Assembly: GCA_021810985.1 (NCBI GenBank)
Contig: JAJZQA010000034.1
Location: 1 to 12,498, forward strand
Source of the DNA: Deltaproteobacteria bacterium
GTDB lineage: Bacteria > Desulfobacterota > Desulfuromonadia > Geobacterales > Geobacteraceae
DNA: 12,498 nucleotides
Direction of reading: 5' to 3'
Below the pieces are notes generated by a model. The model saw only the letters and a list, made by a program, of their open reading frames with translations, made no database searches and had not been told where the DNA came from. Shown piece after piece: positions 1-5,352 of this stretch. The translations under genes and the position numbers were made by a program. Each line of letters begins with the position of its first letter. The first letter of the stretch is position 1.

Positions 1-193
1 CGGCAGCATCGTGACCGCCAGTCGCAGTTGTGTACAGTGGGTGGTAACAGAATTCGGCAAGGTCAATCTGAAGGGTCTCAGTACCTGGCAGAGGGCGGAA
101 GCTCTTATCTCCATCGCGGATCCCGATTTCCGGGATGACCTGGTCAGGGCGGCTGAAATGATGAAGATCTGGCGGAACAGCAACCGGTTTTGA
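1..193 (+). CDS. Acetyl-CoA hydrolase / acetate CoA-transferase family, C-terminal end (partial)
   Basis: This is the 3' end of a gene whose start lies before the window; the frame is open from base 2 to the TGA at 191-193. The visible residues follow the C-terminal pattern of the acetyl-CoA hydrolase/4-hydroxybutyrate (or succinyl-CoA:acetate) CoA-transferase family: a G-S-I-V-T-A-S-R stretch, then V-Q-W-V-V-T-E-F-G, a K-G-L-S...R-A-E-A-L-I motif, and I-A-D-P-D-F-R near the end. Family members move CoA between acyl-CoAs and acetate in the cytoplasm; in Geobacter-type bacteria such an enzyme activates acetate using succinyl-CoA and so links acetate to the TCA cycle. The catalytic glutamate lies in the missing part, so the exact substrate cannot be told. 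A GTG at 11 is an internal codon, not a start. An acetate transporter gene 1.5 kb downstream fits an acetate role. Confidence 0.82.
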   Translation, partial: GSIVTASRSCVQWVVTEFGKVNLKGLSTWQRAEALISIADPDFRDDLVRAAEMMKIWRNSNRF

Positions 194-278
194 TGCGAGT
201 GAAATCTCTGAAAGCGTCATCCCTGGTAACGTGTCAACTGCGACCCTTTACGGAACCACAGATTCTGTCCCTATGCCG

Positions 279-285
279 AAGGAGG
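279..285 (+). promoter_or_regulatory. Shine-Dalgarno deciding the start of the 64-aa gene
   Basis: AAGGAGG at 279-285 stands 8 nt before the ATG at 294. The earlier in-frame candidates, GTG at 231 and ATG at 273, have no such site, so translation most likely begins at 294. Confidence 0.75.
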
Positions 286-293
286 TAGTCGAG

Positions 294-488
294 ATGGCAG
301 GAAAAATAAAACAGCTGATCGAAGGGATAATTGCAGAGCGTTCAAAGGGAAATGAGATGCTGGCCAAGGTGGTCAAGACAAAGCTGATTCTGAAGGGAAT
401 AAATCCTGCCCACTATTCAGACCAGTCTGAAGATGACCCGGCAATAATCAAGAAATTGGAAAATATGCGGCAAAATCTGAAGCATTGA
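294..488 (+). CDS. Conserved-looking small protein, 64 aa, unknown function
   Basis: I do not recognise a named family. The frame is open from GTG 231, but a full AAGGAGG lies 8 nt before ATG 294, so the 64-residue form is the likely product. It is soluble and mostly helical: residues 1-18 form an amphipathic segment (M-A-G-K-I-K-Q-L-I-E-G-I-I), then a basic stretch (K-V-V-K-T-K-L-I-L-K-G-I) with a G-I-N-P-x-x-Y turn at about 36-42, an acidic patch (S-E-D-D-P), and a C-terminal helix ending K-H. There is no signal peptide, membrane segment or metal motif. Its stop is 15 nt before the FIST gene, so the two are probably co-transcribed and may act together. Codon use resembles the neighbours, which argues for a real gene. 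Function is open; a partner or regulator of the FIST protein is inference only. Confidence 0.7.
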   Translation: MAGKIKQLIEGIIAERSKGNEMLAKVVKTKLILKGINPAHYSDQSEDDPAIIKKLENMRQNLKH

Positions 489-503
489 AATAGGAGACAT
501 GCC

Positions 504-1610
504 ATGACCATTGCAATTGCACGTTCTGAAAAAGGCACAGTGGCTGAGGCAGTGCGTGAATTGATGGATACATTTGGTTCAGGCACGATGAAAATGATCA
601 TTTATTTCGCTTCGACAAAATATGCACCTTCGGAGATTAGCGCACAAATGCAGTCTGCCTTCCCGTTGACGACGATTTTCGGCTGCTCTTCCGCGGGTGA
701 GATTTTTCAGGGGAAGATGGCGAAGGGATCAGTTGTTGCCATGGCTTTCAATGATGCCTCGATAGATGATGTCGAAGTTGCGGTGGTCAAAAACCTGCGA
801 AGAAAAATTGCCGTGCGCGATGCCTATCTTTCTTTTGAAAGGCATTTCGGCGAGCCTGTCAACGAGATGAAGCCATCGAACTATCTCGGTATTGTTCTGG
901 TGGACGGAATGTGCGGCCGCGAAGAAAGGCTGATGGACGCAATAGGTGACGGAACGAACGTCCTTTTCATCGGCGGGTCCGCGGGAGACGATTTGAACTT
1001 TCAGTCTACCCATGTCTACGCCAATGGAAAATCCTATACCGATGCAGCAGTCCTAGCGCTCCTCAAGCCAGTTGCGCCCTTCGAACTTGTCAAGACCCAG
1101 AGTGTTCGTGAAATGGGTGTAGAGCTGGTTGTTACCAAGGCAAACGAGGAGCAGAGGGAGATTGTCGAATTCAATTACCGGCCAGCCGCACAAGCTTACG
1201 CTGAAGCGTTAGGAGTCTCCGTACATGAACTGGCCGCGCTTTTTCCCAGCCACCCGCTTGGGTTGGTCATTGATGGAGAACCATACATCCGGAGTCCGAA
1301 GCATATTGCCGGTGACAGCGTGTTCTTCCATTGCAGCTCGGTTGAGGGCATGCCGCTCTCGCTGCTCAAACTGACGAATCTAATTGACGATACCAAAGAA
1401 ACTTTGGCGAAATCAATTGCCAAACTGGGTGGTGTTTCGGGTGTAATTGTCTTTAACTGCGCGCACCGGGCGTTGGAGTTGGAGTTCAAACACCTCACGG
1501 ATAAATACGGTGCGGTGTTTGCCGAGGTTCCTACCGTCGGCTTCAATTCCTACGGGGAACAGTTCATCGGGCATATGAACCAGACTGCTACCATGATTAT
1601 CTTCAGCTAG
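504..1610 (+). CDS. Stand-alone FIST domain (FIST_N + FIST_C) sensor protein
   Basis: The 368-residue protein carries both halves of the FIST sensory module and nothing else. FIST_N covers about 28-215, with G-C-S-S-A-G-E-I at 60-67 and F-I-G-G-S-A-G-D-D at 155-163. FIST_C covers about 225-360, with F-N-C-A-H-R-A-L-E-L at 317-326, the F-N-S-Y-G-E-Q motif at 347-353 and a final N-Q-T at 359-361. FIST domains are predicted small-ligand sensors (F-box, Intracellular Signal Transduction) that are often fused to histidine kinases, methyl-accepting or GGDEF modules. Here there is no output domain and no membrane segment, so the signal must pass to a separate protein. ATG 504 has AGGAG at 492-496 with a 7-nt spacer. 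The gene follows the 64-aa protein by 15 nt and precedes a short frame and an acetate transporter. The family call is firm; ligand and partner are unknown, though the acetate neighbours suggest a carboxylate-related signal. Confidence 0.92.
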   Translation: MTIAIARSEKGTVAEAVRELMDTFGSGTMKMIIYFASTKYAPSEISAQMQSAFPLTTIFGCSSAGEIFQGKMAKGSVVAMAFNDASIDDVEVAVVKNLRRKIAVRDAYLSFERHFGEPVNEMKPSNYLGIVLVDGMCGREERLMDAIGDGTNVLFIGGSAGDDLNFQSTHVYANGKSYTDAAVLALLKPVAPFELVKTQSVREMGVELVVTKANEEQREIVEFNYRPAAQAYAEALGVSVHELAALFPSHPLGLVIDGEPYIRSPKHIAGDSVFFHCSSVEGMPLSLLKLTNLIDDTKETLAKSIAKLGGVSGVIVFNCAHRALELEFKHLTDKYGAVFAEVPTVGFNSYGEQFIGHMNQTATMIIFS

Positions 1611-1620
1611 GAGGCTGGAG

Positions 1621-1677
1621 ATGGGGATGGCCAATGAAAAACACTACTCAATTCTTTCCCTTGTGGGCCAAAAATAA
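1621..1677 (+). CDS. 18-codon reading frame with strong SD directly behind FIST (leader peptide or gene remnant)
   Basis: AGGAGG at 1609-1614 overlaps the FIST stop codon and sits 6 nt before ATG 1621. The frame reads M-G-M-A-N-E-K-H-Y-S and ends at TAA 1675-1677, giving 18 residues. Such a site, coupled to the end of the upstream gene, is what one expects for the next gene of an operon, yet the frame closes almost at once. It may be a very small protein or leader peptide, or the surviving 5' end of a longer partner gene (for example a signalling protein) lost by deletion. Translating the next ~60 nt in the other frames did not show a clear continuation, so a simple frameshift is not supported. 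Confidence 0.3.
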   Translation: MGMANEKHYSILSLVGQK

Positions 1678-1735
1678 AAACATCGGTTACTAATGAACGT
1701 TACTAAGAAAAAGCAGAGAGAAAAGGAGTTAAGCT

Positions 1736-2383
1736 ATGGCAGGACAAGGACAGGGAAATCCGGCGGTTGTCGGGTTGGCGGGATTTGGTTTGACGACATT
1801 GCTTTTGCAGTTTCATAATCTTGGCTGGTGCGGAACAGGGGTTGTGTTCTGCACGGCTATCATTTTGGGCGGAGGTGCCCAGCTGGCAGCCGGTTTTCAG
1901 GAATTCCGCTGCGGCAACAACTTCGGCTATAGCGCATTTACGGTTTTCGGAGCGTTCTGGCTTTCGTTGGGGTTGATCTGGTTGATCATGGACCTGCAGG
2001 GAGCGCCCGGTTCTTTTATCGGCAACCATCTGCGGGTTACCCCTCAAGACCTGGGAATGTTCCTGCTGGCCTTTACGCTGTATGCCGGTATTATGTGGGT
2101 TGCCTCGCTGAGAATCAGCTCGATGATGGCCTTCACCTTTACCACGGTACTGATCGGGTTTGTCGGACTTGACCTGATCTTTCTGGCGGGGCTGAAGTGG
2201 CTCATGCCCTTTATTGCCGTGGATCTGATAATCTGTGCGCTCTCAGCCTGGTATATGATGGCACATATCATCTTCCTGCAGGTATTCGGGCGTGATCTCC
2301 TGCCGGTGGGGAAACCGTGGATTGGTCGTGTGAAATTACCGGAAAAAGATGCGGTTAGCGTCTGCGGTTCCGTTGCGGGCTGA
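1736..2383 (+). CDS. satP: Acetate uptake transporter, AceTr family (GPR1/FUN34/YaaH, SatP-like)
   Basis: The 215-residue protein is close to the family's usual ~200 and shows the family pattern: N-P-A at 8-10 followed by G-L-x-G-F-G, then G-G-x-x-Q and A-G-F-x-E-F (about 45-57), G-N-N-F-G at 60-64 and G-A-F-W-L-S at 72-77. Six hydrophobic helices are visible at roughly 11-28, 34-54, 66-86, 105-123, 130-150 and 160-182. Family members import acetate or succinate with protons across the inner membrane, or form acetate channels. The motif after N-P-A is V-V-G rather than the common P-L-G. ATG 1736 has AAGGAG at 1723-1728 with a 7-nt spacer. The upstream CoA-transferase would activate the imported acetate. 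The gene is the last of the plus-strand group and converges with yggS. Family is secure; the symbol is by family resemblance. Confidence 0.9.
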   Translation: MAGQGQGNPAVVGLAGFGLTTLLLQFHNLGWCGTGVVFCTAIILGGGAQLAAGFQEFRCGNNFGYSAFTVFGAFWLSLGLIWLIMDLQGAPGSFIGNHLRVTPQDLGMFLLAFTLYAGIMWVASLRISSMMAFTFTTVLIGFVGLDLIFLAGLKWLMPFIAVDLIICALSAWYMMAHIIFLQVFGRDLLPVGKPWIGRVKLPEKDAVSVCGSVAG

Positions 2384-2413
2384 ATTGGCTGGGAGAGGAA
2401 ATGAGCTGTTTGC

Positions 2414-3106
2414 TCAGGGATAATAGCGCTCTCCAAAGATCGCGGAGCCAACCCGCACCAGCGTGGCTCCTTCCTCAATGGCAACCTCGAAATCCCCGGA
2501 CATGCCCATGGACAGTTCCTCCATGGCGATTCCGGGGATTTTTTCCGCGGCGAGCAGCTCGGAAAGCCTTTTCAGTTCCCGAAAATAAGGGCGGGCCCGC
2601 TCCGGTTCGTCGAAGAAGGGCGGCATGGTCATGAGTCCCTTGACCCGGAGGTGGGGGAGGAGAGCGACTTCCCTGGCCAGTTGAAACAGCTCTGCAGTGG
2701 TGGTCCCGGATTTTGTAGCCTCACCCGAGATGTTTACCTGGAGAAGGATATCGCAAACTTTAGCGACTTTTCCCCATTGACGATCGATTTCCTGTGCGAG
2801 AGACAGGCGATCCACCGAGTGGATCAGGCGGGTGAGACCTGCAAGGTACTTTACCTTGTTGGACTGGAGTGAACCGATGAAGTGCCATTCCACCGATTCG
2901 GGGAGCTGCTGCGCTTTGTCCAGGAATTCCTGGACATAGTTTTCCCCAAAGATCCGCTGACCTGCTTCCAGGGCGGCTTTGACTGCCTCTGCCGGCTTGG
3001 TTTTCGACACGGCAACGAGTTTGACCGAGTCGGGGTTTCGGCCGGAACGTTGTGCCGCACTGATGATACTTTCCTGGATATGCTTCAAATTCTCGGCAAT
3101 CGACAT
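2414..3106 (-). CDS. yggS: YggS/PLPBP family pyridoxal phosphate homeostasis protein
   Basis: The 230-residue protein has the normal length and motifs of the YggS/PROSC (PLPBP) family, a single alanine-racemase-like barrel that binds PLP. K35 in V-A-V-S-K-T-K is the expected PLP lysine. F-G-E-N-Y-V-Q-E follows at about 53-60, W-H-F-I-G-x-L-Q-x-N-K just after, and the phosphate-binding region near the end reads L-S-M-G-M-S-x-D then V-R-V-G-x-A-I-F-G. Members have no known enzymatic turnover; they buffer free PLP and affect amino-acid and keto-acid balance in the cytoplasm. ATG 3106 is preceded by GAGGGG with about 6 nt spacing, and this SD lies just after the maf stop codon, 11 nt upstream of the start, so it is the last gene of the topA-yggS operon. 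It converges on the acetate transporter with only 30 nt between them. The only structure there is a 5-bp stem at 2402-2416 with no T-run, so no clear terminator. Confidence 0.95.
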   Translation of the reverse strand: MSIAENLKHIQESIISAAQRSGRNPDSVKLVAVSKTKPAEAVKAALEAGQRIFGENYVQEFLDKAQQLPESVEWHFIGSLQSNKVKYLAGLTRLIHSVDRLSLAQEIDRQWGKVAKVCDILLQVNISGEATKSGTTTAELFQLAREVALLPHLRVKGLMTMPPFFDEPERARPYFRELKRLSELLAAEKIPGIAMEELSMGMSGDFEVAIEEGATLVRVGSAIFGERYYP

Positions 3107-3117
3107 AAGATACCCCT

Positions 3118-3699
3118 CTAGCCCAAGGCTCCGAGTGTGCGGAGTGCCTCCACTACCTCACAGAGCGGCAGTCCAACCACATTGGTGTACGATCCTTCGA
3201 TTTTACTGATCATGTGGGCGGCGTCACCCTGGATTGCGTAGGCTCCGGCCTTGTCGAATGGGCAGCCGCTGGCAATGTACGTGTGGATTTCATCATCTCG
3301 CAACTCTTTGAAATAAACCTGGGTCTTTACCGCTGCGGTGATTTCGGCGTTGGAAATGCTGTCGATGACGGAGAAGCCGGTAATTACCTGGTGAACCTTT
3401 CCGGAGAGCTTGCGAAGCATCCGTTCCGCATCCTCGGCATCCTGAGGTTTACCCATAATTTCGTCTTCACTGACGACAATGGTGTCGGCACCGATAAAGA
3501 ATCGTCCGTTACCGAGCTTGGCCACGTCACGGGCTTTATCGCGTGCGAGGCGCATGGCATGGTCTTCCGGCGTTTCGTTCGGGAGCAGCATCTCAGCAAT
3601 GCCACTGGGCCGCACGGAAACAGGAATACCGGCGGATTGCAGGAGCTCCACCCGGCGTGGTGAAGCGGACGCCAGGACAATAGTGGCTGAAACTGTCAT
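3118..3699 (-). CDS. maf: Maf family nucleoside triphosphate pyrophosphatase (dTTP/UTP type)
   Basis: Maf/YhdE proteins hydrolyse dTTP, UTP and modified nucleotides to the monophosphate and pyrophosphate, keeping them out of DNA and RNA, and are also linked to septum formation. The 193-residue product shows S-A-S-P-R-R at 11-16, E-x-P at 42-44, G-A-D-T-I-V at 70-75 with the putative catalytic D72, G-K-P at 83-85, F-D-K-A-G-A-Y-A-I-Q-G at 148-158 and G-S-Y-T-N-V-V-G-L-P-L at 169-179; the last two fit the dTTP/UTP branch rather than the YceF m7GTP branch. Two adjacent ATGs exist at 3702 and 3699. The GGAG lies 2 nt before the first and 5 nt before the second, so 3699 is preferred; this start shares one base with the TGA of the upstream gene, implying translational coupling. 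Confidence 0.94.
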   Translation of the reverse strand: MTVSATIVLASASPRRVELLQSAGIPVSVRPSGIAEMLLPNETPEDHAMRLARDKARDVAKLGNGRFFIGADTIVVSEDEIMGKPQDAEDAERMLRKLSGKVHQVITGFSVIDSISNAEITAAVKTQVYFKELRDDEIHTYIASGCPFDKAGAYAIQGDAAHMISKIEGSYTNVVGLPLCEVVEALRTLGALG

Positions 3700-3929
3700 C
3701 ATTTCTCCGAAGTTTGGTCGTCAGAAGTATTCTGGGGTTTGCGTTTGCGGCGAAAAATGATCGCCAGCAAGGTGCCGCCAAGGATGATGATGCCGAGAGA
3801 CAGTCTAAGCAGGTCTCTGGTAATGATGCCTGACACCAGCGAAAGGAAACCCATGAGAATGAGCAGTGCCTCCAGAGAAAAAAGCCTGCCGATCAACGAA
3901 ATTTCCTGTTTCTGCTTGTCTCTGTCCAT
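3699..3929 (-). CDS. Small two-helix membrane protein, 76 aa, unknown function
   Basis: I do not recognise a named family. From ATG 3929 the product has a charged N-terminus (M-D-R-D-K-Q-K-Q-E), a first hydrophobic helix at about 19-36, a short T-R-D turn, a second helix at about 40-59, then a basic R-R-K-R-K stretch and a polar tail. The positive residues after helix 2 suggest both ends face the cytoplasm. The open frame extends upstream to 4076, but that part would overlap the trmFO coding end out of frame and contains no SD-supported start; the AGG-type SD about 7 nt before 3929 supports the shorter form. It lies between trmFO and maf and its TGA overlaps the maf ATG (TGATG), so it belongs to the operon. 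Its job is unknown; I see no link in sequence to its enzyme neighbours. Confidence 0.78.
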   Translation of the reverse strand: MDRDKQKQEISLIGRLFSLEALLILMGFLSLVSGIITRDLLRLSLGIIILGGTLLAIIFRRKRKPQNTSDDQTSEK

Positions 3930-4023
3930 CTGTTGCACCTTTCTCCGGGTTGGCGGCTGATTGCGAACGATGTCGCGCGACTGCCGTACCGCATCCAAAT
4001 GTTTTAACTTAGGAAGGTGTGCG

Positions 4024-5352
4024 TTACGGATTGTGGGGCAGCGACGTCTGCCATCTGTCCAGGTCTTCCAGGGCACGTTCGGCCAGTCGTTGCCGGCGTT
4101 CGGATTTCTTCATTTTGCCGGTGATAGTGGGGAACAGTCCGTAGTTGACGTTCATGGGCTGAAAATGCAGGGGGTCCGCTTCCGTGATGTGTCGAATCAG
4201 CGCCCCGTGAGCAATGGTCGCGGGAGGAATCGGAATCACGGCATCTGGACCATGCAGGGCCAGAAGCGCTGCGTTGATCCCTGCCAGAAATCCCGTTGCC
4301 GCGGACTCCACATAGCCCTCAACGCCGGTGATCTGTCCGGCGAAGAGAATCCGCGGCTCGGACAGCATCTGCAGCGACTTGGTCAGAATGCGCGGTGCAT
4401 TGATGAAGGTATTGCGGTGCATGGAGCCAAGACGGACGAATTCCGCCTGCTGGAGCCCGGGAATCATTCGGAAGATTCTCTTTTGTTCCGGATAGGTGAG
4501 TTTTGTCTGGAAGCCGACCAGGTTGTACATGGTTGCTTCCCTGTTTTCCATGCGCAGTTGGACCACGGCGTGCGGTTCCTTGCCGGTGCGCGGGTCAACG
4601 AGACCGACCGGTTTCATCGGGCCGAAGCGGAGGGTGTCCGGACCGCGCGAGGCAATTTCCTCCACCGGCATGCAGCCTTCGAAGTGAATCAGTTTCTCGA
4701 AGTTCCGGGTGGGCACTTTGTCGCCTGCCAGCAGTTCCGTGATGAAGGCCTCGTACTCCTCCTTGCTCATGGGGCAGTTGAGGTAATCGTCTCCGTCGCC
4801 CTTGCCGTAGCGGGAGGCGCGAAAAACCGTGTTCATGTCAACGGATTCGGCCGAGACGATTGGCGCGATGGCGTCGTAGAAATAGAGATAAGGGCCGGTC
4901 AAGTCGCTGATGGCACGGGCCAGCGGCTCGCTGGTGAGCGGACCGGAGGCAATGATGACGATGCCTTTTTCCGGAATTTCGCTTACCTCTTCCCGGACCA
5001 GGGTGATCAACGGGTGGTTTTCGATCTTCTCCGTAACGAAACGGGAAAAGAGCTCCCGATCCACTGCCAGTGCGCCACCGGCAGGAACCCGGGTGGCATC
5101 TGCGGCCGTCATGAACAGGGTGCCGAGCCGGCGCATCTCTTCCTTGAGCAGACCGACGGCGTTTTCCAGGCCGGCGCCGCGCAGGGAGTTGGAGCAGACC
5201 AGTTCCGCAAGGGAGGGCAGGGCATGGGCCTCTGAAAAACGCTGCGGCTTCATTTCAACCAAGGTGACCGCAATGCCGAGGTTTGCCGCCTGCCAGGCTG
5301 CTTCACAGCCAGCGAGGCCGCCGCCGATGATGGTAATTCCCTGAGGGGTCAC
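4024..5352 (-). CDS. trmFO: TrmFO: folate/FAD-dependent tRNA (uracil-54-C5)-methyltransferase
   Basis: TrmFO makes m5U54 in the tRNA T-loop using methylene-tetrahydrofolate as carbon donor and reduced FAD. The 442-residue product matches the family length. The FAD-binding G-G-G-L-A-G is at 10-15, L-V-C-S-N-S-L-R-G at 51-59 holds C53, and H-F-E-G-C-M-P-V-E holds C227; these correspond to the two functional cysteines known from Bacillus TrmFO (Cys53 and Cys226). The C-terminal flavin region A-G-Q-I-T-G-V-E-G-Y at 338-347, followed by E-S-A-A-T-G, is also intact, as is N-x-N-Y-G-L-F-P at 401-408. The start is GTG 5352, overlapping the topA TGA by 4 nt (GTGA). The SD is weak, which fits coupling to topA translation. 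A 94-nt gap with a 10-bp palindrome (3972-3981) separates it from the small membrane protein. The alternative Gid/TrmFO-like Mycoplasma paralogue seems unlikely given both cysteines. Confidence 0.96.
   Translation of the reverse strand: MTPQGITIIGGGLAGCEAAWQAANLGIAVTLVEMKPQRFSEAHALPSLAELVCSNSLRGAGLENAVGLLKEEMRRLGTLFMTAADATRVPAGGALAVDRELFSRFVTEKIENHPLITLVREEVSEIPEKGIVIIASGPLTSEPLARAISDLTGPYLYFYDAIAPIVSAESVDMNTVFRASRYGKGDGDDYLNCPMSKEEYEAFITELLAGDKVPTRNFEKLIHFEGCMPVEEIASRGPDTLRFGPMKPVGLVDPRTGKEPHAVVQLRMENREATMYNLVGFQTKLTYPEQKRIFRMIPGLQQAEFVRLGSMHRNTFINAPRILTKSLQMLSEPRILFAGQITGVEGYVESAATGFLAGINAALLALHGPDAVIPIPPATIAHGALIRHITEADPLHFQPMNVNYGLFPTITGKMKKSERRQRLAERALEDLDRWQTSLPHNP

Noticed and set aside
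194..293. Possible c-di-GMP or other riboswitch before the small gene
   Set aside because: The sequence has CCCTGGTAAC and GGAACCACAG pieces but I could not fold them onto any known riboswitch consensus.
2401..2634. 77-codon plus-strand frame after the acetate transporter
   Set aside because: It is antisense to yggS and has P/R-rich shadow composition.
3972..3981. 10-bp palindrome GTCGCGCGAC between trmFO and the membrane protein gene
   Set aside because: No loop, no second copy and not next to a promoter; likely chance in GC-rich DNA.
3930..4076. 49-codon N-terminal extension of the small membrane protein
   Set aside because: It overlaps the trmFO end out of frame, lacks an SD, and adds only a basic, unpatterned stretch.
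3961..5235. 424-codon open frame on the plus strand opposite trmFO
   Set aside because: trmFO on the other strand has complete family motifs; the plus frame gives a low-pattern H/R/Q-rich protein with no SD and is a codon-bias shadow.
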